From positions 3,658,001 through 3,722,000 of the forward strand of contig CP088295.1 in NCBI GenBank assembly GCA_024666565.1: a DNA stretch of 64,000 bases, given 5' to 3'. A program made the translations under genes and the position numbers. The notes beneath the pieces are model-generated. The model was not told the DNA's origin. It worked only from the letters and a program-made list of their open reading frames with translations, and ran no database searches. The first letter of the stretch is position 1; the number at the start of each line of letters is the position of its first letter. Shown here piece after piece: positions 53,408-62,282 of the stretch. This stretch comes from Svornostia abyssi (GTDB taxonomy: Bacteria > Actinomycetota > Thermoleophilia > Solirubrobacterales > Solirubrobacteraceae).

Positions 53408-54276
53408 GACCGTGCGCGATCGGCGGCGACGGGAACCACGATCAGCGGGCACGACGTCTGTGCCGCGACCGCCTCCGAGACGCTGCCGAACAGCAGGCGC
53501 CCGAGGGTGCCGCGCCCGTGCGCCCCGCAGAGCAGAACGTCCCGTTCGGTGCTGATGTCGGCCAGCGCCTGTTCGGGGAGCCCGTACGCGCGCGTGTCGC
53601 GCACGCGGACATCGCCGGGCAGCTGGGCCGCGGCTCGCGCGACGACGGCGTCGAACTGCGCCCGCCGCTCCTCGCCGGCCTCGACCGGGGTCCCGTCGGG
53701 GAAATGCTCGAGCGCGGGTCGCGGATCGACCGCGACGAGATCCACCTCGCCCGGAGGCTCCTCCACCACCTTGGTCAGCGCCGCGGCGAACCGGACGGCA
53801 GCATCCGACGCGTCGCTGTCGTCCACCGCCACCGCGACGCTGCTCCACGGCCGCGCAGGCTGCTTGGCGAAGCCGCGCGGCGCGACCGCGACGGGCACGC
53901 TGCCGCGCAGGAGCTCCGTCAGGACGCTGCCACCGAGAACCCGGCCCACCGGCGCGCGGTGCGACGCGCCGACCACGATGAGATCGGCGCCGCGCTCGGC
54001 GGCGAGCGCCTCGAGCGCTGCGGCGGCCGTCGGCCCGGCGCTCTCCGCGAAGCTGATGTTCGCGGCATCGCCCGCGTGGGACTGCGCCCGTGCCAGCCCG
54101 TGGCGCGCAGCGGCCTCGTCGTCGTCGCTGGTGCGCAGGCCCTGCCCTGACGCGGTGATGGTCGCGTCCGTGACGACCAGCGCCGCGTCGTCGAGCTGGG
54201 ACAGGCGGCGCGCGAGCGCCAGCGCGTCGTCGCCGCCCGGACGGCCGTCGACCCCGACGATGATGGTGTTCAGCAT
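53404..54276 (-). CDS. Universal stress protein, tandem UspA domains (copy 1)
   Basis: This 290-residue protein has two UspA folds. The first starts NTIIVGVDGRPGGDDAL and ends GRVLGGSVLTELLRG; the second starts WSSVAVAVDDSDASDAAV and ends GRLLFGSVSEAVAAQTSCPLIVV, with the G-2x-G-9x-G(S/T) ATP-binding pattern kept in the second. Proteins like this are common in actinobacteria and are induced by hypoxia and other stress. It is coupled to the phosphotransferase gene. ATG start, no signal peptide. Confidence 0.9.
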   Translation of the reverse strand: MLNTIIVGVDGRPGGDDALALARRLSQLDDAALVVTDATITASGQGLRTSDDDEAAARHGLARAQSHAGDAANISFAESAGPTAAAALEALAAERGADLIVVGASHRAPVGRVLGGSVLTELLRGSVPVAVAPRGFAKQPARPWSSVAVAVDDSDASDAAVRFAAALTKVVEEPPGEVDLVAVDPRPALEHFPDGTPVEAGEERRAQFDAVVARAAAQLPGDVRVRDTRAYGLPEQALADISTERDVLLCGAHGRGTLGRLLFGSVSEAVAAQTSCPLIVVPVAADRARS

Positions 54277-54452
54277 CTCGACCTCCGATCGGTGGTTCAC
54301 GGACCGTACCCCTGCGGCGGCGGTCACACATCCGCTTGATGTACGGACGGGCTGACGGCATCTCCGCGATTCCGCACCGGTCGACGCGCGCAGAGCGGCG
54401 TGCGAGACTCCCGGCAGCTCGTGTGACCCCTGTCCCCCCGAGGAGGATTCCC

Positions 54453-54911
54453 ATGACGCGCACCCGGCAGTCCGCCGTGCTCACCCTGGCCGTGACCACC
54501 GCCCTCGCCGCCAGCGCAGGCGCGGCGTCGCAGCCCAAGCCGATCTCCGGCTCCACCACGATGTCCGGGGCGTACGGCGTCTCGCTGCTCAAGCCGCCGT
54601 CGTCGATCCCGTGCAGCGCGCTGCAGAAGTCCCAGGGCGGCAACGGGCGGTACAACGTCGTGCTCGGTGCGAAGTACGGCTCCAAGTCCAGCCAGGCCGG
54701 CAGCGTCGAAGCCGTCCTCATCTCCGGCCCCGGCACGACCACGCCGACCTACCTCAAGCGGCCGAGCAACACCTCCGGCTGGCGCTACGGGAACATGCCG
54801 GTCAGCAAGTGCGGCGGCCAGAAGTACACGGTGCGCTACCTCGTGACGAAGAAGAACGACGAGGGCGCCGACAAGCGATTCTCCGTCTCCTTCACGATCA
54901 CGGGGAGCTGA
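54453..54911 (+). CDS. Small secreted protein of unknown function
   Basis: This 152-residue protein has a signal peptide (SAVLTLAVTTALAASAGAA) and a beta-rich body with two cysteines (IPCSALQ and SKCGGQ), which probably form a disulfide. Strands such as RYNVVLGAKYGSKS and KRFSVSFTITGS suggest a small beta-sandwich. The strong ribosome site GAGGAGG lies 6 bases before the ATG. The 3' end overlaps the next universal stress gene on the other strand by 14 bases. The family is unknown to me. Confidence 0.7.
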   Translation: MTRTRQSAVLTLAVTTALAASAGAASQPKPISGSTTMSGAYGVSLLKPPSSIPCSALQKSQGGNGRYNVVLGAKYGSKSSQAGSVEAVLISGPGTTTPTYLKRPSNTSGWRYGNMPVSKCGGQKYTVRYLVTKKNDEGADKRFSVSFTITGS

Positions 54912-55776
54912 CGTCCGGCTCGGTGTCCGGGCGCGGCACGACGAGCACCGAGCACGGCGACAACGCGACGAGGTCCTCGGACGTGCTCCCGAGGACCACG
55001 CGCGACAGTCGGCCCCACCGGCGCGAGCCGACGACCAGCAGGTCCGCGCCGATCGCCGCGGTCACCAGGCCGTCGGTGGGGTCGCCTTCGCGCAGCTCGC
55101 GCTCGACGCCCTCGGCTTCCGGCACGAGCCGCTCGAGCATCGCCTGGGTGTGCGCACGGTCCGCCTCGACGATCCGCTCCCAGTCCGCGAGATCGATGAC
55201 CACCCCGCCGGGAACATGCGACACCGGGAAGCGGTCGTCGACGACCGCGACGACGCGCAGCTCCGCGTCCGTCGCGCCCGCCAGCTCGCGCGCAGCGGCA
55301 AGCGCCAGCTGGGACTCGGCACTCCCGTCGAGCCCCGCGACGACGCGCCGGAGCACGGGGGCCGCGTCGCGTGCGACGACCAGCACCGGGCACGGCGCCG
55401 ATCGGATCGCCTGCTTGGCGACCCGCCCGGCGCGCACGCAGCCGGTCTCGCCACCCTCGGACGACCCGAGGACGAGCAGCGACGCGCCGTCGTCCTCGGC
55501 AGCCCGCTGGAGCCCACGCGCCGGCGCGTGATCGGCGAGCACGCGGACCGTGGCGGCGGGCGCCAGGTCGTCGCGGATCGCTCCCACGACCGCCTCGAGC
55601 GCACCCGCCGCCTGCGGGTCCGGGTGATGGCGGCCGGGCCGATGCACGCGCGGGTCGTGGTAGACGCCGACGAGCTCCACCGTCGCGCCCATGGCCGAAC
55701 CCAGCGCAGCCGCGAGCGCGGCGGCGTCGCGCGAACCGGGCGAGCCGTCGACTCCGGCGAGGATCTTCGTGAGCAT
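54898..55776 (-). CDS. Universal stress protein, tandem UspA domains (copy 2)
   Basis: This 292-residue protein has two UspA domains: KILAGVDGSPGSRDAA to APCPVLVV, and RRVVAGLDGSAESQLAL to GRLSRVVLGSTSEDLVALSPCS. The C-terminal ATP-binding Gly pattern (GSRRWGRLSRVVLGS) is present. It resembles copy 1 and the copy at 62279. It faces a cyclic-nucleotide-binding gene 162 bases upstream. Confidence 0.9.
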   Translation of the reverse strand: MLTKILAGVDGSPGSRDAAALAAALGSAMGATVELVGVYHDPRVHRPGRHHPDPQAAGALEAVVGAIRDDLAPAATVRVLADHAPARGLQRAAEDDGASLLVLGSSEGGETGCVRAGRVAKQAIRSAPCPVLVVARDAAPVLRRVVAGLDGSAESQLALAAARELAGATDAELRVVAVVDDRFPVSHVPGGVVIDLADWERIVEADRAHTQAMLERLVPEAEGVERELREGDPTDGLVTAAIGADLLVVGSRRWGRLSRVVLGSTSEDLVALSPCSVLVVPRPDTEPDVSSP

Positions 55777-55938
55777 CGGGCCTCCGCAGGTCGGACGTGG
55801 GCAGGCCAGACCGTACGCGGGCGACCGGCTGACCGACAGGGCGATCCCCCCGGCTCGTCGTGCGGACGAGTACGGACGCCCGTCGTCCCCCCGATGCGCG
55901 AGGATGCGCAGGTCGGGTCACTCGAGTCGGAGGAACAC

Positions 55939-56331
55939 ATGGACGCAGGACGCCTGCAGCGGATCCCGGTCTTCGCCGATCTCGGCGACGAGGCCCTCGG
56001 TCACATCGCGGCCCTGGCCGCGGAGGTGTCCGTGCCCGCCGGCAAGGAACTCGTGCGCGAGGGCGACTACTCCTACGACCTGCTCGCGATCGAGGAGGGC
56101 ACGGCGAAGGTCGAGCGCGGCGGGGAGCAGATCGCCGAGCTCGGGCCCGGCGACGTCATCGGCGAGATGGGCGTCCTCGAGCGCAGTCAGCGCAACGCGA
56201 CGGTCATCGCCACCTCTCCCATGCTGCTCATCACGCTGACCGGCTGGGACATCCGCAAGCTGCGCAAGTCCACGCCCGAGGCGGTCGACAGGCTGCGCGA
56301 GCTCGTGGCCCGGCGCAGCGCCGAGGCGTAG
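55939..56331 (+). CDS. Cyclic nucleotide-binding domain protein
   Basis: This 130-residue protein is a single CNB domain: RIPVFADLGDEALGHIA, then REGDYSYDLLAIEEGTAKV, and the phosphate-binding cassette GDVIGEMGVLERSQRNATVIA. There is no DNA-binding helix or kinase domain, so it probably acts as a sensor subunit. The cassette keeps the Gly-Glu and Arg positions needed for cAMP or cGMP. AGGAAC precedes the ATG. It is convergent with the channel gene, 3 bases apart. Confidence 0.85.
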   Translation: MDAGRLQRIPVFADLGDEALGHIAALAAEVSVPAGKELVREGDYSYDLLAIEEGTAKVERGGEQIAELGPGDVIGEMGVLERSQRNATVIATSPMLLITLTGWDIRKLRKSTPEAVDRLRELVARRSAEA

Positions 56332-56334
56332 CGC

Positions 56335-58254
56335 TCAGTCCTCGGCGAGGACGATGACGCGGTCGCCGGGGCGCACGGTGAGCTCGAGCGACTTGCGCGG
56401 GTTGACGCGCACCCCGTCGGCCGGCGCGTCCGGCGCGGCCGCCGGATCGGCGTGCCGGTAGCCGATCGCGGTCTCGCCGCGCTGTGAGGCGGCGGCCACG
56501 AACGTCGCGAACGGTGTGGTCGCCCCCGGCGTGACGTACGCCGAGGCGTCCCGGAGGTAGACCTCCGAGCCGTCGGCCTCGAAGAGCTCGGTGAAGACGC
56601 CCGCGAGGTGGCGGTTCTCGGAGATCTGCGTCAGCAGCAGGCTGATGACCTGGTCGCTGACGATGACGTCGTCGACCTTCGTGACCTGCGCGAGCTCGCG
56701 GTTGCGGTCGTCGAGCATCTCGCTCACGACCGGGCAGCGCACGCCGGACCTGTCGGCGATGTCGCGCAGGTGCAGCAGCGTGACGAGGGTGCGCGCGTCG
56801 GCGCGCTGCGGGTCGAGGTCGTCGGCGTAACGCATGACGATCGCGTGATCGAACCGCGCGAGGTCGAGTGCCTCGAGCGTCCGCCGCTCGGTGGTCGCTC
56901 CGCGCTGCACGTCGACCGTCAGGTGGCGCAGCGGCCCGATCTTCGCCAGGAGCGCGTCGCGGTCGATCTCCCGGTCGGCCACGACGAGCACGCTCGACCC
57001 GGGTTCGACGTACGCGTCGAGCTCTCGGATGACGGTCGGCGTGCGGCTGTTGATGCCGAGGATGAGCGAGTGCGCGGGCGCAGCGGTGAAGCCGTTGACC
57101 GCGACGATGACACCGCCGTCGGCGCGCACTGCGCCGCGCTCGGCGGCCGCGAGGCGGGAGTCGTCCTCCGCGATCGCGATGACGGTCGCGCCCGGAGGGA
57201 GCACCAGGTCGGCGGGCGGGTTCAATCCGCTGTTCCCGTTCGCGCCGTGGACCCCGATGATCGTGCAGTCCTCGTAGGCGAGCTGCGCGTCGGCGTAGGT
57301 CTTGCCCTCCAGCGAGGGGTCGGCGTGGAAGTACACCTCGTCGCCGTCGAAGTCGAGCAGCTCGGTGTAGACGGCGGCGGCGCCGGACTGCCGGGCGGTC
57401 TGCACGATGATGCGCGCGATCGTCTCGCTCTTGTCCACGAGCACCGCCTCGTCGCCGGCGACGAGGCGCGCGGCTTCGAGGTTCCGGGCGTCCTGGATCT
57501 CGGCGACGATGTGGTACGGCTCGGGGCGGCGGCCGGGCCCGCGGGTGAGCGCCAGGATCGTCTTGATGACGCTGGCGTCGGGCTCGTCCTCGTCGGGCGA
57601 GAGCACGATGATCGCGCGAGCGTCCTGCGGGTTGGCGATCGCGAGGTCCCGGAGGTCGATGGAGCTGCCGGTGCGGCAGACGACGCGGGTGCCGCGGAGG
57701 TCCGGAACCTTGTCCCGGATGGCGTCCTCCATCTCGACCTTGTCGCGCTCGGCGAGGATGACGATCGACGGGTCGCGTTCGTTCTCGTTGGCGATCGCCA
57801 GCTCGGAGATCACGGTGAAGACGGTGTCTGACCAGCCCAGGACCAGCGTGTGGTCGCGCTCGAGCACGAGCGACCGTCCCTTGCGCAGCTCGTGCAGGCG
57901 CTCGTCGACGCTCGTCGCGAGCACACCGATGAACGCGCTGAAGATGACGATGCCGCCGAACGTCAGGATGAGCTGCAGGACGACGAACGACGGGCTGCCG
58001 GTGTCGTCCCCCGCCACGGTGCCCGGGTCGATGACGTGCAGCAGCGCGTTGTAGAGCGCGTGCACGGGGTGGCCCGTCGGCCCGAGGCTGACCAGCAGGA
58101 CGATGATCCCGAACAGCACGACGAGCGCGACGGTCGCAAGCCCGAGGTACCCGAGCAGCGCGGACGGGCCCCGGGCCATCGAGGTGTCGAAGCGGTAGCG
58201 CAGGCGGTCGCGGAGGGTCACACGCCGCGGCGGCGCGGCAGAAATCGGGGCCAC
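56335..58254 (-). CDS. CASTOR/POLLUX-like ion channel with RCK domains
   Basis: This 639-residue protein has two membrane helices at about 35-58 (LLGYLGLATVALVVLFGIIVLLVSL) and 90-112 (FVVLQLILTFGGIVIFSAFIGVLAT), a pore region, and a long cytoplasmic part with tandem RCK/TrkA-N-like domains: LVLERDHTLVLGWSDTVF, AHSLILGINSRTPTVIREL. The VDERLHELRKGRS linker and the ILGW start of the first domain match the CASTOR/POLLUX/DMI1 family, known from plant nuclear cation channels and found in actinobacteria. Ion and ligand are not known. It is convergent with the CNB gene and divergent from nothing nearby; the TetR gene lies upstream on the same strand. Confidence 0.88.
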   Translation of the reverse strand: MAPISAAPPRRVTLRDRLRYRFDTSMARGPSALLGYLGLATVALVVLFGIIVLLVSLGPTGHPVHALYNALLHVIDPGTVAGDDTGSPSFVVLQLILTFGGIVIFSAFIGVLATSVDERLHELRKGRSLVLERDHTLVLGWSDTVFTVISELAIANENERDPSIVILAERDKVEMEDAIRDKVPDLRGTRVVCRTGSSIDLRDLAIANPQDARAIIVLSPDEDEPDASVIKTILALTRGPGRRPEPYHIVAEIQDARNLEAARLVAGDEAVLVDKSETIARIIVQTARQSGAAAVYTELLDFDGDEVYFHADPSLEGKTYADAQLAYEDCTIIGVHGANGNSGLNPPADLVLPPGATVIAIAEDDSRLAAAERGAVRADGGVIVAVNGFTAAPAHSLILGINSRTPTVIRELDAYVEPGSSVLVVADREIDRDALLAKIGPLRHLTVDVQRGATTERRTLEALDLARFDHAIVMRYADDLDPQRADARTLVTLLHLRDIADRSGVRCPVVSEMLDDRNRELAQVTKVDDVIVSDQVISLLLTQISENRHLAGVFTELFEADGSEVYLRDASAYVTPGATTPFATFVAAASQRGETAIGYRHADPAAAPDAPADGVRVNPRKSLELTVRPGDRVIVLAED

Positions 58255-58297
58255 GCCGTGGATAGTCGGCAGCGGGCGTCCGTTCCGCAGCGGGACG

Positions 58298-58867
58298 TCA
58301 GCCGGACGCGAGCATCGCGTCGACGATCCGCCCCAGCTCGCCGTCGAGCGCCGCGGTGGCCGCGTCGTCCTCCGGCAGGAAGAGGAACGACTGCGCGCAC
58401 AGGAGCAGTGCGCGGGCCATGAGCTCGGGATCGCCGGCGCGGATCGACCCGTCGGCTTGGCCGGCGGCGACCGCCGCGGTGAGCAGGACGAGCGCGTGGC
58501 GCTGCGACGCGCCGAGGCGACCGAGCATGTAGGGCAGCAGCAGCTCCGGTTCGGCCTCCACGACCTTGCGCATCAGCGGATGGGCGCGAAGCGCGGCGAG
58601 CCCCGCGACGATCTGCAGACGCAGCCGCCCGCGCCCGTCGGCGGCCTCGGCCACCGCGGCGGCGGCGGTGGCCTCGAGGCTCGCGCCGAACTCGCGGGTC
58701 ATGAGGTCCAGGAGCACCGCATCGACGTCCGGATAGCGGCGGTAGACCGTCATCCGGCTCACGCCGGCGCGGCGCGCGATGTCCGTCAGCGTCGTGCGCC
58801 GCACGCCGAAGTCCAGGACCGAGCCACGCGTTGCGTCGAGGATCGCCTGCGTCGTCGCGTCGGTCAT
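58298..58867 (-). CDS. TetR-family regulator of the glpD/FAD-oxidase cluster
   Basis: This 189-residue TetR protein has the HTH TTLTDIARRAGVSRMTVYRRYPD near the N-terminus and a helical ligand-binding domain. The ATG overlaps the glpD stop (ATGA), so it is co-transcribed with glpD and probably regulates it and the divergent FAD oxidase through the inverted repeat between them. The layout glpD-TetR with a divergent FAD oxidase matches the M. tuberculosis region Rv2249c-Rv2251, as I recall it. Ligand unknown. Confidence 0.9.
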   Translation of the reverse strand: MTDATTQAILDATRGSVLDFGVRRTTLTDIARRAGVSRMTVYRRYPDVDAVLLDLMTREFGASLEATAAAAVAEAADGRGRLRLQIVAGLAALRAHPLMRKVVEAEPELLLPYMLGRLGASQRHALVLLTAAVAAGQADGSIRAGDPELMARALLLCAQSFLFLPEDDAATAALDGELGRIVDAMLASG

Positions 58868-60414
58868 GCGGCCGCGGGTTCCGGGCGCACCGCCGTCAGG
58901 GACTGCACCAGCGGGCGCGCCTGCGCGCGCGTCGCGGGGACCAGCCCGATCCGGGTACGGCGGTCGAGGACATCGTCGGCGTCGAGCGCGCCCTCCGCCC
59001 GCATCGCGTGCAGGACCTCGACGCGCAGGACGTCGAGCCCGGGCGCGATCGGGGCGAGCAGCTCCTGGTCCCCGCCCGCCAGCGCGAGCACGTCGGGCGC
59101 TTCGGTGCCGTGGCGGTCGACGAGCCGCGCGGGGGCCGGCACGGCCGCGAGCGCCGGCCGCGGCGCGGCGCCGACGAGCGGGAGGTCCGCGGTCCGGCAG
59201 GGGCGGGCTTGCAGACCGGCGTCCTCGACGGCGGCGTCGACGACGTCTTCGGCCATCCGGCGGTACGTCGTGAGCTTGCCGCCGCCGACGCTGACGACCC
59301 CGCCGGCGCCGCGCAGCACGACGTGTTCGCGGGAGAGGTCGGCCGTCCGGGTGTCGGGTGCCCCGTCGACGAGCGGGCGCAGCCCGGCGAAGGTCCCGAG
59401 GACGTCGGCGTCGGTGAGCGGGGTCTGCAGCGCCCCGGAGATCGTCTGCAGCAGGAACGCGACGTCCTCCTCCGGCGCCACCGGCACGTCGGGGAGCGGG
59501 CCGGAGAACGGCTCGTCGGTGATGCCGATGTACGCGAGCCCTGAGCGCTGAGGAATGGCGAAGACGAAACGGCTCGCATCGCCGGGGACGGACACGCTGA
59601 TGATGCCCGCGAGACCGCCGATCCGGGCGAGCGACACGACGAGGTGGCTGCCGCGGCTGGGTCGCACGCGCAGCTCGGGGGCGAGTTCCGCCGCCCACAC
59701 GCCGGTGGCGTGGATCACCGCGCGGGCTCGGACGTCGAACGTCTCCCCCGTCAGTTCGTCGCGGACCCGTGCGCCGCCGGGTGCGGTCTCCAGTGCCCCG
59801 CAGCGCGTCGCGACGTGTGCGCCGTGCGCGGCCGCGGTACGTGCGAGGGCCACGACGAGCCGGGCGTCGTCCTCCAGCTGGGCGTCCCAGGCCACGAGCC
59901 CGCCCCGCAGACGATCACGCCGCACGCCGGGCGCGATGTCCAGGAGCTCGGCCGGATCGGCGCGGTGGGTCCGCGGGAGTTCTCCGGACGAGGTGCCCGC
60001 GGCGCGGCGCAGCCCGTCGCCGAGGCGCAGGCCCACGGCCATCCGGCGTTCGACGTCCCGCGGCACGCCAGGCGTCAGCGGGACGACCTGGCGGATCGGC
60101 CGGACGAGATGCGGCGCCGTGCGCTCGAGCAGGATCCCGCGCTCGCGCGCGCTCTCCATCGCGATGCCGACGGCACCCGAGGCGAGATAGCGCAGGCCGC
60201 CGTGGACGAGCTTCGAGTTCCAGCGGCTCGTCCCGTGCGCGAGGTCGTGACGCTCGATGAGCGCCGTGCGCAGTCCGCGGGAGGCGGCGTCGAGCGCCGC
60301 GCCCGCGCCCGTGACGCCCCCTCCGACCACGAGGACGTCGAGCGGCTCGCCGTCGCGCAGCTCGGCGAGGGCCTCCGCGCGGCGGGTGGCGTTCAGGTAC
60401 GACCGATGTGACAT
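58864..60414 (-). CDS. glpD: FAD-dependent glycerol-3-phosphate dehydrogenase
   Basis: This 516-residue enzyme oxidises sn-glycerol-3-phosphate to dihydroxyacetone phosphate at the membrane. It has the FAD Rossmann start VLVVGGGVTGAGAALDAASRGL, then GTSRWNSKLVHGGLRYL, and GGVVSVGGGKLTTYRRMAEDVVD near residue 350, typical of the GlpD/GlpA family, plus the C-terminal helical domain. ATG start; 28 bases separate it from the divergent FAD oxidase start. Operon glpD-TetR. Confidence 0.93.
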   Translation of the reverse strand: MSHRSYLNATRRAEALAELRDGEPLDVLVVGGGVTGAGAALDAASRGLRTALIERHDLAHGTSRWNSKLVHGGLRYLASGAVGIAMESARERGILLERTAPHLVRPIRQVVPLTPGVPRDVERRMAVGLRLGDGLRRAAGTSSGELPRTHRADPAELLDIAPGVRRDRLRGGLVAWDAQLEDDARLVVALARTAAAHGAHVATRCGALETAPGGARVRDELTGETFDVRARAVIHATGVWAAELAPELRVRPSRGSHLVVSLARIGGLAGIISVSVPGDASRFVFAIPQRSGLAYIGITDEPFSGPLPDVPVAPEEDVAFLLQTISGALQTPLTDADVLGTFAGLRPLVDGAPDTRTADLSREHVVLRGAGGVVSVGGGKLTTYRRMAEDVVDAAVEDAGLQARPCRTADLPLVGAAPRPALAAVPAPARLVDRHGTEAPDVLALAGGDQELLAPIAPGLDVLRVEVLHAMRAEGALDADDVLDRRTRIGLVPATRAQARPLVQSLTAVRPEPAAA

Positions 60415-60434
60415 TCAGTCGCGCACTGTAACAT
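60406..60434. promoter_or_regulatory. Candidate TetR operator between glpD and the FAD oxidase
   Basis: ATGTGACA-N13-TGTAACAT, one mismatch from perfect symmetry, spans the glpD start and ends 9 bases before the FAD-oxidase ATG. The spacing suits a TetR dimer, and the local TetR is the obvious candidate. Confidence 0.45.
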
Positions 60435-60442
60435 CGTCGCGC

Positions 60443-62059
60443 ATGACGGTCGACTTCTCGCTGCCCGCCGACCCAGCCTCCGCCTGGGCGGCCCCGCCGG
60501 ACCACCCGCTGGTCACCCCGCGCGTCCGCGACCTCCTGGCGCAGGTCTTCGACGTCGACCCGGATGCCGCGACGGCGGCACCGGCGACCGTCCCTGGTCA
60601 GAGCCGGCTGGCCGGCCCTGCGCGCGACGCGCTCGTCGCGGCGGTCGGCGCTGCGCACGTTCGCCTCGACGCCGAGCCGCGTGCCGCGCACGCCAACGGC
60701 ATGTCGTACCTCGACCTCCTGCGCCGCCGCACCGGTCAGGCGCCCGCGGCGCCGGACGCCGTCGTCCTCCCCGCCGACGCGGACGAGATCGCGGCCGTCC
60801 TGACCGCCTGCGTCCAGCACGACATCGCCGTCGTGCCCTTCGGGGGCGGCACGAGCGTGGTCGGCGGCGTCACGGCCGAGCGGGGCCCGTTCGCGGCCGT
60901 GATCGCGCTCGACCTGGCGCGACTCGACCGGCTCGTCGAACTCGACGAGATCTCGCGCACCGCGACGCTGCAGGCCGGGCTCACCGGGCCACGCGCCGAG
61001 GAGCTGCTCGCAGCCCGCGGCTACACGCTCGGCCACGTGCCGCAGAGCTTCGAGCGCGCCACCATCGGCGGGTACGCCGCGACGCGCTCAGCCGGACAGC
61101 TGTCGACGGGCTGGGGCCGGTTCGACGCGCTCGTCGAGCACCTGCGCGCAGTCACCCCGGCGGGCGCCCTCGACCTCGGCCGTGCGCCCGGCACCGCCGC
61201 GGGCCCCGACCTGCGCCAGGTGCTGCTCGGCTCGGAGGGTGCGTTCGGGGTCATCACCGAGGTGACCGTCCGCGTCCGCCCGGTGCCGGAGGTCCGCCGC
61301 CACGAGGGCTGGCGCGTGGCGAGCTTCGCCGAAGGTGTCGCCCTCGTGCGCGCGCTCGGGCAGGACGGCCCGCGCCCCGACCTCCTGCGCCTCTCCGACG
61401 AGACGGAGACCGCCCTCGGCGTCGCCACCGCCGGCGAGGAGGCCGGCGACGGCTGCCTGCTGCTCGTCGGGTGGGAGGGCGCCGCCGAGGACGTGACCCG
61501 GCGCGCCGACGCCGCCACCGCCTTCCTCCGGCGCCACGGCGCCACGGCGCTCGGCGAGGAGGCCGCCGCCTCCTGGCGCACCGGCCGCTTTCGCGCGCCG
61601 CGCCTGCGCGACGAGCTGCTCGGCGCGGGCCTGCTGGTCGAGACGTTGGAGACCGCCGTGCGCTGGCGTGACCTGGAAACGCTTCACGCGACCGTCGGCG
61701 AGCGGCTCCGCGCGGCGCTCGACGGGGCCCGCCCCGTCGTCGCCTGTCACCTCTCCCACGTCTACCCCGCGGGCGCGTCGCTGTACTTCTCGGTCCTCGC
61801 CCGTCAGGACGAGCACGATCCCGTCGCGCAGTGGCAGCACGCCAAGCGGGCGGCGTCGGATGCCCTCGCCGAGGCGGGTGCGACGATCACGCACCATCAC
61901 GCCGTCGGCGCCGACCACGTGCCGTGGATGACCACGGAGGTCGGCGATGCGGGCGTCGGGCTGCTGCGCGCCGTCAAGGCGCACCTCGACCCGCATGGCG
62001 TCATGAACCCCGGCAAGCTCATCCCGGACGCCGCGGGTGCGGGCTTGCGCGCGACGTAG
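60443..62059 (+). CDS. FAD-linked oxidase, alkyldihydroxyacetonephosphate synthase-like
   Basis: This 538-residue VAO/PCMH-type flavoprotein has the FAD-binding domain with PFGGGTSVVGGV and the family loop PQSFERATIGGYAATRSAGQLSTGWGRF, and a C-terminal domain ending LLRAVKAHLDPHGVMNPGKL. It most resembles bacterial homologues of alkyldihydroxyacetonephosphate synthase, which in eukaryotes makes ether lipids from acyl-DHAP. GlpD next door makes DHAP, which fits the same substrate pool. Whether ether bonds are made is not known; it could be another glycerolipid oxidase. ATG start; regulated with glpD, probably by the TetR protein. Confidence 0.88.
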   Translation: MTVDFSLPADPASAWAAPPDHPLVTPRVRDLLAQVFDVDPDAATAAPATVPGQSRLAGPARDALVAAVGAAHVRLDAEPRAAHANGMSYLDLLRRRTGQAPAAPDAVVLPADADEIAAVLTACVQHDIAVVPFGGGTSVVGGVTAERGPFAAVIALDLARLDRLVELDEISRTATLQAGLTGPRAEELLAARGYTLGHVPQSFERATIGGYAATRSAGQLSTGWGRFDALVEHLRAVTPAGALDLGRAPGTAAGPDLRQVLLGSEGAFGVITEVTVRVRPVPEVRRHEGWRVASFAEGVALVRALGQDGPRPDLLRLSDETETALGVATAGEEAGDGCLLLVGWEGAAEDVTRRADAATAFLRRHGATALGEEAAASWRTGRFRAPRLRDELLGAGLLVETLETAVRWRDLETLHATVGERLRAALDGARPVVACHLSHVYPAGASLYFSVLARQDEHDPVAQWQHAKRAASDALAEAGATITHHHAVGADHVPWMTTEVGDAGVGLLRAVKAHLDPHGVMNPGKLIPDAAGAGLRAT

Positions 62060-62081
62060 CGCGTTCGCGATCCTTCCCCGC

Positions 62082-62282
62082 ATGACCGGCGACGACGCGC
62101 AGGTGGGTGACTGGATCGAGGAGCGCACCATCGACGGCCCACCCCGCCGCGGACTCATCCTCGACGTGCTCGGCGAGCCCGGGCATCGTCACTACCGCGT
62201 CGAGTGGGACGAGGAGCACATCGTCGTGCACTTCCCCAGCCCGACCGCCCGGATCATCCCGGGCGATCACGCGACGCGTTAG
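62082..62282 (+). CDS. DUF1918 protein
   Basis: This 66-residue protein matches the actinobacterial DUF1918 pattern: VGDWIEERTIDGPPRRGLILDVLG and HYRVEWDEEHIVVHFPSP, ending IIPGDH. It is a small beta-barrel-like fold of unknown function. It begins 22 bases after the FAD oxidase stop and its last bases overlap the stop of the opposing universal stress gene. Confidence 0.85.
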   Translation: MTGDDAQVGDWIEERTIDGPPRRGLILDVLGEPGHRHYRVEWDEEHIVVHFPSPTARIIPGDHATR

